From the NCBI GenBank assembly GCA_000209465.1, contig GL890588.1:55789-119788 (forward strand): a DNA stretch of 64,000 nucleotides, read 5' to 3'. This document shows, in pieces, positions 9,216 through 16,920 of the stretch. Source of the DNA: Lachnospiraceae oral taxon 107 str. F0167. GTDB lineage: Bacteria; Bacillota; Clostridia; Lachnospirales; Lachnospiraceae. Every line of letters begins with the position of its first letter. Position 1 is the first letter of the stretch. The notes under the pieces were generated by a model, which worked only from the letters and a program-made list of their open reading frames with translations, was not told the DNA's origin and did not search any database. A program made the position numbers and the translations under genes.

Positions 9216-9417
9216 TATTGATTTATATTTAATTAAATTGCCATTTTGATATTAGGTTTGTATTGTATTTTTAAATCTTAGAGTAACATAAGTTTTACTT
9301 TAAAAATCCTACACTACTCAGGCACTGAGTTCAGGTATTCTACCGCTTTTATCTTTAGTGTTATGCCTAATACAGCTCATTATGCTTTACTTATAAGCTT
9401 TTAAAACTATAATGATA

Positions 9418-10299
9418 TTAGTCATCTATCTCAGCACTGCTTGAGATTATAGCTCCGTTTGAAACATTGATATCGTACTCATATTCCATATTTCCTACTT
9501 TAAACTCAATCTCATAAACTTTAATACCATTCTCATAGTCAATCTTTGCCTTTGTAAATCTTGCCGATCCCACTCCTGCATGTGAAAGAGCTATCTGCTT
9601 TGCTTCTTCTACTGAAATCTCTGACACTTGAGCCTTGCTAGGAGCCTCTTTGCTTGGCTGTGTAGGAATCACATAATTTTCAATATCCTTATCAACTGAT
9701 AATATTGCTCCGTTTGCAGCATCTATTTCATAATCATACTCTACATTTCCGCTGTAAAACTCTACATCATAAACTTTTACACCGTCCTCATAATCAAGCT
9801 TTGTCTTAACAAATGATACTTTATCATTTGAAAGACCTGCATGAGCAAGTGCTATCTCTTTTGCTTTTTCTACACCTATATCTGCTGCCGGTGCAACTGT
9901 AGTCTGCTGTGCCGGTATACTATAATTTTCTATATCACGATCACTTGAGACTATTGCTCCGCTCACTGCATCTATATCATAATCGTATTCAACATTTCCG
10001 CTGTAAAACTCCACATCATAAACAAGTCTGTTATTCTCAAACTCAAGCTCTACTTTAACGAAAGTTACATCCTTTTCTGCAAGTTTTGCATCTCCAAGAG
10101 CTATCTTTTTAGCCTTATCGGCGCTTATTTTCTTTGCTTTATTTGCCTTATTTGATTTATTGGCTTTCTTTGCTACGGCAATCGCTTCACCACCTACGCT
10201 TCCATAATACGGAACTCCTGTTACTCCTGCTGCAAATAATAAACAAGCCACTGTTGCAACACCCATAAAACCTTTACTTAATCCATTAAACTTCTTCAT
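9418..10299 (-). CDS. secreted PepSY-repeat protein, three repeats
   Basis: A protein of 293 residues. Residues 1-30 form a signal-like N-terminus (MKKFNGLSKGFMGV then a hydrophobic stretch). A lysine- and alanine-rich linker follows at about 42-66. Three PepSY-type repeats start near residues 58, 140 and 228, each with the pattern A-K-x-IAL-x-HAG...VYDVEFYSGNVEYDYDID. PepSY domains occur on secreted peptidase-associated and cell-surface proteins and may bind or inhibit proteases. A near-identical but shorter paralogue lies at 12634. The ribosome site AAAGGATGG precedes ATG 10299. Confidence 0.88.
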   Translation of the reverse strand: MKKFNGLSKGFMGVATVACLLFAAGVTGVPYYGSVGGEAIAVAKKANKSNKANKAKKISADKAKKIALGDAKLAEKDVTFVKVELEFENNRLVYDVEFYSGNVEYDYDIDAVSGAIVSSDRDIENYSIPAQQTTVAPAADIGVEKAKEIALAHAGLSNDKVSFVKTKLDYEDGVKVYDVEFYSGNVEYDYEIDAANGAILSVDKDIENYVIPTQPSKEAPSKAQVSEISVEEAKQIALSHAGVGSARFTKAKIDYENGIKVYEIEFKVGNMEYEYDINVSNGAIISSSAEIDD

Positions 10300-10661
10300 T
10301 GTATACCATCCTTTCTTTGTACATAAAACTTTTACTGCTTTGTTAAATATACGCTCTTTTGATAAATTCCGGATATTCTTTCAAAAAAGCCCTCTTCAAA
10401 ATATATATGCACTGTAAATACATATTTTTGAAAGGTCAGGGAATTATATTTATTAAAAGTACAAACCCCTTATTTTACTTTGCGCTGTCTCTATAAGTTA
10501 ATCATCTACCGTCGACGTTTATATGGACCTTCTTATAAGACTACCGCTTTTTCAAGTTCTCTTTTTTACCCTTTCACTATATTAATGCACGAGGATGGCA
10601 TTTTATTGCATAGTTTTAAAATTTTTTATTTTTATTTTCAGGATGATAAAAAATCTAAATT
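10300..10661 (-). promoter_or_regulatory. conserved upstream region of PepSY copy 1
   Basis: This stretch without a gene is repeated almost exactly upstream of copy 2 (13255-13603), so it probably holds the promoter and any operator. The clearest element is the inverted repeat at 10395-10432. A CGTCGACG palindrome lies near 10511. I could not fix a convincing -35/-10 pair. Confidence 0.45.
10395..10432. promoter_or_regulatory. conserved inverted repeat upstream of PepSY copy 1
   Basis: TTCAAAATATATAT and ATACATATTTTTGAA are near-perfect arms of about 14 bp around a short centre. The same element stands at 13371-13408 before copy 2. It could be a regulator site or an mRNA hairpin in the leader. 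Confidence 0.5.
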
Positions 10662-12113
10662 TTATTCTATATTTACCATATCACGATTTGTTTTATAAAA
10701 TGCCGCTCTTGAAATCTTACTCTTTTCCAAGTATCCATGCTTTTCCAGATTATTTAAGACCTTTGTTCTAAAATAGGTTGAATCACTAATACCTAAATGC
10801 TGTGCTATTTCTGAAACTTTGTGTGCCTTAAAATAACAAAATGCCAATACTTTTTTATCCTGCTCCGTTCCACTTGGCACAGGTACAAAACTGATAATCG
10901 GACTTGTATCATCTTCAATACCTTTCTCATATGTCAAATCAGGAAGTACCAATGTAAAGTGATCCGACTTTGAATAAATATATGGTTTATGAGCCTCATC
11001 AACAACAGCGTATTCCTCCATAATTTTATCAAATCCTGTTCCTGCCGCCTCCATTACATTACATGCAACAAGTATACCTGATATCAATTCATTTCTTCTT
11101 TTTGAGATAATACCTGAAAGATCATATGTTTTTCCAAGCTTTTCTCCTCTATAAAAACCACCCGGTGAAGATATTTCCAATCTATCCTTAAACATATCTA
11201 CTTGAATCTGAGTTCCATCAAGATAATAATCTCTATGAGCCACAGCGTTTATTACACCTTCAAATAAAGCCCTTGCCGGATATGAATCTACATTCACTCT
11301 TGAGTCTTCAAGCTTTGTCATCCCATGATTCATTCTTTGGCTCACAAAATCCATAATATAATTTATGGTCAATACTATATTACCATTAAAACGATTTATA
11401 GTGACAACTCTATCACTCCCCTTATGAATTCCTGAAAATACCGAGCACTGTACTTCTGTTTTCTTCCCTTCATAATCATCCAAAAACAAAACTGCACCAT
11501 TTGATAAATAGCCTTCTTCGTTAAAAAAACCAATTGAACGCAAAGCCTTTTCCTTCAAATCTTTTCCATTGTTATTCTTTTTATAAAATGCCTTAAGATC
11601 TGATATCTTTGTAGAATTGTACTTTATATCCGATGTCAAAATATCATACTGAGTGTTTTTACTTTTTATGCTCATTTCAATAATTTCTTCATAAGTAGCA
11701 CCATTTGTAAAACCGTCACGCCTCATAAAGATAGACGGAATATTTTTATATTTTAAAATCACCGGTTTAATATTGGATTCTTCAATACTCACCTTCAATA
11801 TAAAGCGCTCTTTTTCATGCACTTCATACCTTATAAAAGAAATCTTCATTTCCGGTCTGGGTGTCAAATGCTCATTTACCCGGTTATTAAAATAATTTCT
11901 TTCATTATCAGCAGCTTTTCTATCAAAACCAATCAACTTATTTGTCTTGTCTTCTACTCCAATATAGAAATCTCCACCTGATGCATTTGCAAATCCTGCA
12001 ATACTTTTAAGCCAGCCAAGTATGTCATCCCTGTTTAAAAAAGCTTTACATTCCAATCTATCGCTTTCAAGCTTTATATCCCCGATTATCTCCTCCAAGT
12101 ACATATTTATCAC
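10662..12113 (-). CDS. AlbA_2 / HATPase_c_4 transcriptional regulator (Schlafen-like)
   Basis: A protein of 483 residues. The N-terminal AlbA_2 domain (about 10-130; LECKAF...FANASGGDFYIGVED) is a nucleic-acid-binding or Schlafen-like fold. A GHKL-type ATPase domain follows at about 270-390 (ALFEGVINAVAHRDY, AAGTGFDKI). The C-terminus carries a winged helix (about 425-475; HKVSEIAQHLGISDSTYFRTKVLNNLEKHGYL). Proteins of this layout are annotated as RecG-like regulators and act as DNA-binding regulators or in phage-defence settings. An array of ACTTCAA repeats sits 14 bp upstream of its start and may be its own operator. It is flanked by the two PepSY copies. Confidence 0.85.
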   Translation of the reverse strand: MINMYLEEIIGDIKLESDRLECKAFLNRDDILGWLKSIAGFANASGGDFYIGVEDKTNKLIGFDRKAADNERNYFNNRVNEHLTPRPEMKISFIRYEVHEKERFILKVSIEESNIKPVILKYKNIPSIFMRRDGFTNGATYEEIIEMSIKSKNTQYDILTSDIKYNSTKISDLKAFYKKNNNGKDLKEKALRSIGFFNEEGYLSNGAVLFLDDYEGKKTEVQCSVFSGIHKGSDRVVTINRFNGNIVLTINYIMDFVSQRMNHGMTKLEDSRVNVDSYPARALFEGVINAVAHRDYYLDGTQIQVDMFKDRLEISSPGGFYRGEKLGKTYDLSGIISKRRNELISGILVACNVMEAAGTGFDKIMEEYAVVDEAHKPYIYSKSDHFTLVLPDLTYEKGIEDDTSPIISFVPVPSGTEQDKKVLAFCYFKAHKVSEIAQHLGISDSTYFRTKVLNNLEKHGYLEKSKISRAAFYKTNRDMVNIE

Positions 12114-12126
12114 CTCTTTTTGAACT

Positions 12127-12211
12127 ACTTCAATGTTACTTCAATATCACTTCAAAGTCAACTTCAATATCACTTCAAAGTAAACTTGAACAAACTTCAA
12201 ATTACTTTCAA
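12127..12211. promoter_or_regulatory. helically phased ACTTCAA repeat array
   Basis: Eight copies of ACTTCAA or close variants begin at 12127, 12138, 12149, 12161, 12172, 12184, 12194 and 12204. The spacings are 11, 11, 12, 11, 12, 10 and 10 bp, that is, one helical turn. All lie on one DNA face just before the AlbA_2 gene, which suggests cooperative binding of a regulator. Six copies match exactly. The sixth is ACTTGAA and the eighth ACTTTCAA. Confidence 0.7.
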
Positions 12212-12390
12212 TTAATTGCAGGGCTCTATTATAGTGCTATGCTGCAATACAAAAAATTATTACAAGGTTTAACCTGGGTTGATTTTAATTACACATTCGT
12301 AATATCGATAACAACAGATATTAGAATTAATTTTTACTTTGACTATCCTTAAAATTCGTATATCAGTCTTAGATATAGCTTCAAATAAAA

Positions 12391-12433
12391 AAATCCCCGG
12401 CTTTAGATTATTTGTCTAAAACCGAGTGGATTT
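12391..12433 (-). terminator. intrinsic terminator of the second PepSY gene
   Basis: On the minus strand AAATCC...TTTAGA pairs with TCTAAA...GGATTT, with internal mismatches, and seven T residues follow. Position and layout match the terminator at 9172-9215, but the stem sequence has diverged with compensating changes. Confidence 0.75.
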
Positions 12434-12633
12434 TATTGATTTATATTTAATTAATTGCCTTTTTGATATTAGGTTTGTATTGTATGTTTTTAAACTTAGG
12501 GTACATAAGTTTTACTTTAAAAATCCTACACTACTTAGGCACTGAGTTCAGGTATTCCACCGCTTTTATCCTTAGTGTTATGCCTAATACAGCTCATTCT
12601 GCTTTACTTATAAGATTTTAAACTATACTGATA

Positions 12634-13254
12634 TTAGTCATCTATCTCCGCACTGCTTGAGACTATGGCTCCATTTAAAACATTGATATCGTACTCATAT
12701 TCCATATTTCCTACTTTAAACTCAATCTCATAAACTTTAATACCATTCTCATAGTCAATCTTTGCCTTTGTAAATCTAGCCGATCCCACTCCTGCATGTG
12801 AAAGTGCTATCTCTTTTGCTTTTTCTACACCTATATCTGCTGCCGGTGCAACTGTAGTCTGCTGTGCCGGTATACTATAATTTTCTATATCACGATCACT
12901 TGAGACTATTGCTCCGCTCACTGCATCTATATCATAATCGTATTCAACATTTCCGCTGTAAAACTCCACATCATAAACAAGTCTGCTATTCTCAAACTCA
13001 AGCTCTACTTTAACAAAAGTTACATCCTTTTCTGCAAGTTTTGCATCTCCGAGAGCTATCTTTTTAGCCTTATCGGCGCTTATTTTCTTTGCTTTATCTG
13101 CCTTATTTGATTTATTGGCTTTCTTTGCTACGGCAATCGCTTCACCACCTACGCTTCCATAATACGGAACTCCTGTTACTCCTGCTGCAAATAATAAACA
13201 AGCCACTGTTGCAACACCCATAAAACCTTTACTTAATCCATTAAACTTTTTCAT
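12634..13254 (-). CDS. secreted PepSY-repeat protein, two repeats
   Basis: A 206-residue paralogue of the protein at 9418, nearly identical over residues 1-147 and at the C-terminus. The middle PepSY repeat is missing: EKAKEIAL of repeat 2 runs directly into SHAGVGSARF of repeat 3. The 87-residue loss is in frame and joins two similar stretches, as expected for recombination between repeats. Signal region, Lys/Ala linker and ribosome site are the same as in copy 1, so it should be expressed and exported in the same way. Confidence 0.87.
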   Translation of the reverse strand: MKKFNGLSKGFMGVATVACLLFAAGVTGVPYYGSVGGEAIAVAKKANKSNKADKAKKISADKAKKIALGDAKLAEKDVTFVKVELEFENSRLVYDVEFYSGNVEYDYDIDAVSGAIVSSDRDIENYSIPAQQTTVAPAADIGVEKAKEIALSHAGVGSARFTKAKIDYENGIKVYEIEFKVGNMEYEYDINVLNGAIVSSSAEIDD

Positions 13255-13370
13255 TGTATACCATCCTTTCCGTGTTCAATAAAAATTTTTTTAAACTTTT
13301 ACCGCTCTGTTAACTCTGTTAAATATACGCTCTTTTGATAAGTTTTAAATATTCTTTCAAAAAAGCCCTC

Positions 13371-13408
13371 TTCAAAATATATATGCACTGTAAATACATA
13401 TTTTCGAA
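13371..13408. promoter_or_regulatory. conserved inverted repeat upstream of PepSY copy 2
   Basis: The counterpart of 10395-10432 with one base changed in the right arm (TTTTCGAA). Its retention in both copies supports a shared regulatory role. Confidence 0.5.
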
Positions 13409-13641
13409 AGGTCAGGGAATTATATTTATTAAAAATCCAACCCCTTATTTTACTTTGCGCTGTCTTTATAAGCTAATTATCCACCGTCGACGTTTATATG
13501 GATTTTCTTATAAGACTACCGCTTTTCAAGTTCTCTTTTTTATCCTTTCATTATATTAATGCACGAGGATGGTATTTTATTGCATGGTTTTAAAATTTTT
13601 TTATATTTTTTAATATCATGGCTTTTATTAAGTAATTGTAG

Positions 13642-13860
13642 TTATATTTTATTCTTGATTTCTGCCTCCTTAGAAAGACTTACTATATTGCTGTAGATAA
13701 AGAGTGCCGTTTCAAATACAATGACCGGAGTACATATTATGGTAAGCAGCTTTGCTCTTTCTCTTAAATAATATGACAAGCCAAATCCAATCAACTACAC
13801 TGTTACAAGTGGAATTATAAATATTTTATCCAATCTGTGTCCCTTTTTATTGTAGCTTGT
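13642..13860 (-). pseudogene. remnant of a small membrane protein
   Basis: Reading the minus strand gives KKGHRLDKIFIIPLVTV, a TAG stop, then LIGFGLSYYLRERAKLL and two further hydrophobic stretches (IICTPVIVFETALFIYSNIV), ending at TAA 13642. The frame is coherent on both sides of the stop, and there is no ATG. It looks like the tail of a small multi-helix membrane protein with a nonsense mutation. The family is unknown. Confidence 0.45.
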
Positions 13861-14092
13861 TGAGTACAGTATTACCTGATTTAATTTCCACTTTATAAAA
13901 CTCTGCTAATTGCAATATTTCCAAGTCCAAAAAATCCATATGCCAAGACAAGGTGTTTTTCCTTTTTGAATTAACCGGTGAAATCATTATACTTTCATCT
14001 GTATCAATACCGGTAAATTCTATTTTAATATTGTATTTATTCATATTGGAATCGTCTTTTGAAATATAAGCAACTTTCTTTGTACGACACAA
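13847..14092 (-). CDS. hypothetical fragment of 81 residues
   Basis: The frame opens at a TTG (14092) without a good ribosome site. It stays open upstream, without any ATG, to the stop of the AlbA_2 remnant at 14177. The region LSWHMDFLDLEILQLAEFY is compact and protein-like, with no signal or membrane segment. It is probably the C-terminal part of a decayed gene. It overlaps the membrane remnant downstream by a few bases, so the two may once have been one operon. Confidence 0.35.
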   Translation of the reverse strand: MCRTKKVAYISKDDSNMNKYNIKIEFTGIDTDESIMISPVNSKRKNTLSWHMDFLDLEILQLAEFYKVEIKSGNTVLNKLQ

Positions 14093-14176
14093 ATGCTTTA
14101 TTTTAAATATATTTCTATTAATATCTGCCGCGCCGTCTACTGCATTTTCTATAGTAATCTGTTCAATAAGTGCATA

Positions 14177-14357
14177 TTATGCTTCTATAAGTATCTTCCA
14201 CTTACCGTTTCGTTTTCCGTTCTCACAAGCAATTAAACCTTTTCCTGCATTTCTACCGTACATCTCTTAATTGTTCTCTCTGACTTCCCTACAAGCTCCG
14301 ATATCTGCTTTTGAGTTAATGCCGGATTGTTTTTTAAGATATTTATAATAGCAAACA
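14177..14357 (-). pseudogene. C-terminal winged-helix remnant of an AlbA_2-type regulator
   Basis: The minus strand reads INILKNNPALTQKQISELVG, then KSERTIKR and VEMQEK. A one-base deletion near 14240 follows, after which the next frame gives KGLIACENGKRNGKWKILIEA and a stop at 14177. This is the typical C-terminus of AlbA_2/HATPase regulators, the same family as the intact gene at 10662 but clearly another member. Everything upstream of the helix-turn-helix is gone. Confidence 0.75.
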
Positions 14358-14358
14358 A

Positions 14359-14378
14359 ACTTCAAATCACTTTGAAGT
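14359..14378. promoter_or_regulatory. perfect 8-bp inverted repeat containing ACTTCAA
   Basis: ACTTCAAA-TCAC-TTTGAAGT. The half-site is the same heptamer that is repeated eight times at 12127-12211. It lies directly upstream of the AlbA_2 remnant, so it may be a leftover operator for the same regulator family. Confidence 0.5.
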
Positions 14379-14389
14379 GGTATTTCTAT

Positions 14390-15222
14390 TTACATGACCA
14401 TCTCTATAAGTCTGATTATCTCATCCATAATAGATTCGAATTCTATATCTTTAGCATATGGATTCTTATTTTTATATCTTATCCACCTATATTTAATATA
14501 TTTATTATTGTAAATTCTGTTTGCAATATTTAATGAGTTTTCTTTTGTCAATATTGTATTTCTATACTTAAAAGTAAGTGATACCGCAACTCTCAATGAA
14601 TCAAAATTTATTTTATTTGTTTTAGTTTTTAATATTGTGTATATATCATAAAAGTCTTTACTTCTGCTATTGTTCTCAGCTCTGGTCAAAACCGTTTGAA
14701 GCTTTTCTGATATAACAGATTCCAGAGGATAAAGCATCAACTTTATTTCCTCACCAATAATAGTTGTATAATTATCCAATTTAGGAAATGGATATATCGG
14801 ATCTCCGGTTGCAATATCTATTGCAAATTTAATTCTCATATTAGATAAATGTCCAACGATATAAAATCTTAATCCACCATACTCATCTTCCAACCTTATT
14901 TCATCACAATCTCCTACAGTCTCAAGCCATACCCCTGTTCTAAACTCATCATATAAAACACTGTCAAGAATTTTTTTAATCTCTACAGAATCAAGCCTTA
15001 CCCCTTTAACTAAAAAATCAATATCTTGGGTTGATCTATTTTGTACACCAAGTGTATATGTTAAAAGCATTCCTCCCTTTAGCATAAAATTTTCTTGATA
15101 CTTACTCTTTGACAATATTTTTAGAAATTCATCGAAAAAAACTTACTTAACACCAGATTATAATTCAGACCAAACGACTTTGCTTTATTTCTCAGCTTAC
15201 TTGTAATACTGTCTTTATTCAT
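14390..15222 (-). pseudogene. abiEii: AbiEii-family nucleotidyltransferase toxin, frameshifted
   Basis: This is the toxin half of an AbiE type IV toxin-antitoxin system. The open part (14390-15115) has the family motifs GGMLLTYTLG, TQDIDFLV (the DxD nucleotidyltransferase site), LESVISEKLQTVL and RSKDFYDIY. The true start is ATG 15222 (MNKDSITSKLRNK...YNLVLSKFF). The frame breaks at a T7 run on the coding strand (15135-15141), where one more T would give SKFFFDEFLKILSKSKYQ. Corrected length would be 277 residues, normal for the family. The start overlaps the end of abiEi. Confidence 0.85.
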
Positions 15223-15810
15223 AGGCAAGTACCTCCAAAATACTCTCAATCTGCTCTGAAATACCAAATATATTTGCGTAATCTCTAAGCTTCCATATAT
15301 CTCTCGAGCTGTTTTTAAGATAAAATTTCCAAGCTTTAGAAAATATCTCCGGATCCTGTCTTTTCCTATCTCTAACTATATCACAAATAGTTCTCTCCAT
15401 ATCATAAACATAAACAGGATTTCCCATATCAGTTTTTTTTTTACAATGCCAATTTTATACCAGTCCTTTTTTACTTGATGTACATTAACCATCCCCTTAA
15501 ATCTCCATGGATTATACCCCTGATATACTGTAACTTCATTTATGTATGGAAGTCTTTCGGTTAATCCATGTATGTATAAGGCAGTTTGATAGGAGTATAT
15601 ACACACTTTATTTTGAAGTTGAAAGAAGTACATTTCATCATAGTTGTCAAAGCCGTTATCAAAATATATTCCTCTCCCAATTCTCTCAAGTTCTCCCTTT
15701 CTGACCATATCTGTAAGATACCATGAGTCAATACCGTATTTATCAGCTTCTTTCGCAGTAATTATACCATTATTTTTTTCTATAATTTTTTTTATATTAT
15801 CTGTATTCAT
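15215..15810 (-). pseudogene. abiEi: AbiEi-family antitoxin/repressor, frameshifted
   Basis: The antitoxin and autorepressor half of the AbiE system. The N-terminal winged helix (residues about 1-55; NGIITAKEADKYG, LERIGRGIYF) is intact. ATG 15810 follows AAAGGAAGTGG and is preferred over upstream in-frame starts. The frame breaks at an A10 coding run (15433-15442). One more A joins IVKKKTDMGNPVYVYDMERT to the distal part (MERTICDIVRDRKRQ...), ending at 15215. Corrected length would be 198 residues. A 50-bp palindrome directly upstream is the likely AbiEi operator. Confidence 0.85.
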
Positions 15811-15814
15811 AACC

Positions 15815-15864
15815 CACTTCCTTTTGTGCTTTATTATATAATAAACACAGCACAAAAGGAAGTG
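15815..15864. promoter_or_regulatory. 50-bp palindrome upstream of abiEi, probable AbiEi operator with promoter
   Basis: CACTTCCTTTTGTGC (15815-15829) and GCACAAAAGGAAGTG (15850-15864) are perfect 15-bp arms. Between them TTTATTATATAATAAA is itself palindromic and provides a TATAAT -10 box on the minus strand. AbiEi antitoxins are known to repress their operon through inverted repeats, and this fits. Confidence 0.75.
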
Positions 15865-15989
15865 AGAAATATCCATTAAAAGATTTTCAAAAAGGTGGGT
15901 TGAAAATTAACCCACCCAACACCTGACATAGAGCTGAAATACAGACACCTCACTAATGGTTTTAAGTCCAGCGATAAGACATTTTTCGA

Positions 15990-16196
15990 TTATTTATTCT
16001 TTAGAAACTTTGCAATTTCATCGACGAATTCTAGGTGCCATGCATCAGAATTCAGCACACCTTTATAACACCTTGAAAACTTGGCGCCTACATCAGGGGT
16101 ACACCAACCGTTACCATAATTAATAAGCAAACCCATCTTCTCCATAATTTTATTTAGGGCATTTACACTTTTTATATCTAGTCCAATATCCTGCAT
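15990..16196 (-). CDS. unknown 68-residue protein, possibly N-terminally truncated
   Basis: A soluble, helical small protein (LDIKSVNALNKIMEKMGLL, then NGWCTPDVGAKFSRC). The pattern of a short helix-turn-helix-like segment followed by a Gly-Trp-x-T loop recalls C-terminal modules of phage antirepressor proteins, but I cannot assign it. No convincing ribosome site stands before the ATG at 16196. The frame is open a further dozen codons upstream without a start, so this may be a fragment. Confidence 0.4.
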   Translation of the reverse strand: MQDIGLDIKSVNALNKIMEKMGLLINYGNGWCTPDVGAKFSRCYKGVLNSDAWHLEFVDEIAKFLKNK

Positions 16197-16283
16197 TTTT
16201 TTACTAATTTGCTTTTGTATAAATCTCTATTGTAATTATACAACCTAGTTTTGCCTACTTATCTTATCCTTGAATCATCAAGT

Positions 16284-16415
16284 TTATTTGTTATCGCTCT
16301 GTACAGATGTGGTTAATTCCATCATCTTTCGCGCATATGTATCACCATCAATTTCTTCATTGGCATACTGTTGCATAAGCTCATCAATCTGTTCTTTAAG
16401 TTCTTCTCTTGTCAT
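16284..16415 (-). CDS. unknown 43-residue protein
   Basis: MTREELKEQIDELMQQ... to TAA 16284: a short acidic helical protein with GAGG about 10 bases before ATG 16415. It ends in a polar tail. It follows the zinc-ribbon gene by 17 bp and is probably the last gene of the small cassette starting at 17399. Function unknown. Confidence 0.55.
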   Translation of the reverse strand: MTREELKEQIDELMQQYANEEIDGDTYARKMMELTTSVQSDNK

Positions 16416-16432
16416 TTTATTTGCCTCAAAAA

Positions 16433-16615
16433 TTAATCATTAACATTTCTAAAATCTTCTTCTGACTCGTAAATATCATCAGAGGAAATACTATTTTTAT
16501 GACCGCACTCGGTACACTTCCATACATAATGATGGTCGTCAAATCCTGGCTGGTCATTTAAATAAGCATTGCAACGGTCACAATACCAATCAATCCCCGG
16601 AAATCTTTCACTCAT
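16433..16615 (-). CDS. small zinc-ribbon protein
   Basis: A 60-residue protein starting MSERFPGIDWYCDRC. The pairs C-x2-C (YCDRC) and C-x2-C (KCTEC) are spaced to bind one zinc ion. ATG 16615 directly follows AAGGAGG and is clearly better than the upstream in-frame ATG. It starts one base after the stop of the preceding single-helix membrane protein, so they are co-translated. I recall similar proteins in gut Firmicutes but know of no function. Confidence 0.7.
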   Translation of the reverse strand: MSERFPGIDWYCDRCNAYLNDQPGFDDHHYVWKCTECGHKNSISSDDIYESEEDFRNVND

Positions 16616-16616
16616 T

Positions 16617-16919
16617 TTAAATACCTCCTTCTTCATCTGGATGTGTAGCATCGTACTCTTTAATACCCTTTATGATTTCTTCTTTTGCCTTTTTTATCTC
16701 AGCAGCATTATTTTTCTTTTTATATTTGAAGTAATCAACTACTTTGATAGTTGCGGCAGTTAATAAAGATGCTCCGATTGCTGCAAATCCTATCCAAGGT
16801 GCCATCTCCATTTTGCCTGCATCTTTACTTGCCTTTTCAAGCAGCTCAACATACTTTTCAGGGCCTCCAGCGGTCTTGGCTGCCTTTGACAATTCTGCGT
16901 AATCCCAATTCTGTGCCAT
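16617..16919 (-). CDS. single-pass membrane protein of unknown function
   Basis: 100 residues from ATG 16919 behind AGGAGG (MAQNWDYAELSKAAKTAGG). Residues about 37-60 (MAPWIGFAAIGASLLTAATI) form one membrane helix. The C-terminal half is a highly charged helix (EIKKAKEEIIKGIKEY). It starts one base after the stop of the HTH-membrane gene and ends one base before the zinc-ribbon start, a tightly packed cassette. No family recognised. Confidence 0.65.
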   Translation of the reverse strand: MAQNWDYAELSKAAKTAGGPEKYVELLEKASKDAGKMEMAPWIGFAAIGASLLTAATIKVVDYFKYKKKNNAAEIKKAKEEIIKGIKEYDATHPDEEGGI

Positions 16920-16920
16920 A

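Larger units (their letters stand above)
9172..10630 (-). repeat. duplicated PepSY unit, copy 1
   Basis: The unit comprises terminator, 3' region, PepSY gene, ribosome site and about 330 bp of upstream DNA. It recurs at 12391-13603 with high identity in both coding and non-coding parts. The two direct copies flank the AlbA_2 regulator. Copy 1 retains three PepSY repeats. Confidence 0.85.
12391..13603 (-). repeat. duplicated PepSY unit, copy 2
   Basis: The second direct copy of the unit at 9172-10630. It includes the 3' region, the gene and the upstream leader, but lacks 261 bp of coding sequence, which removes exactly one PepSY repeat in frame. Confidence 0.85.

Noticed and set aside
12127-12211. 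ACTTCAA array considered as CRISPR or replication iterons
   Set aside because: Units are 7 bp at helical spacing without spacers, next to a regulator gene and far from any replication gene.
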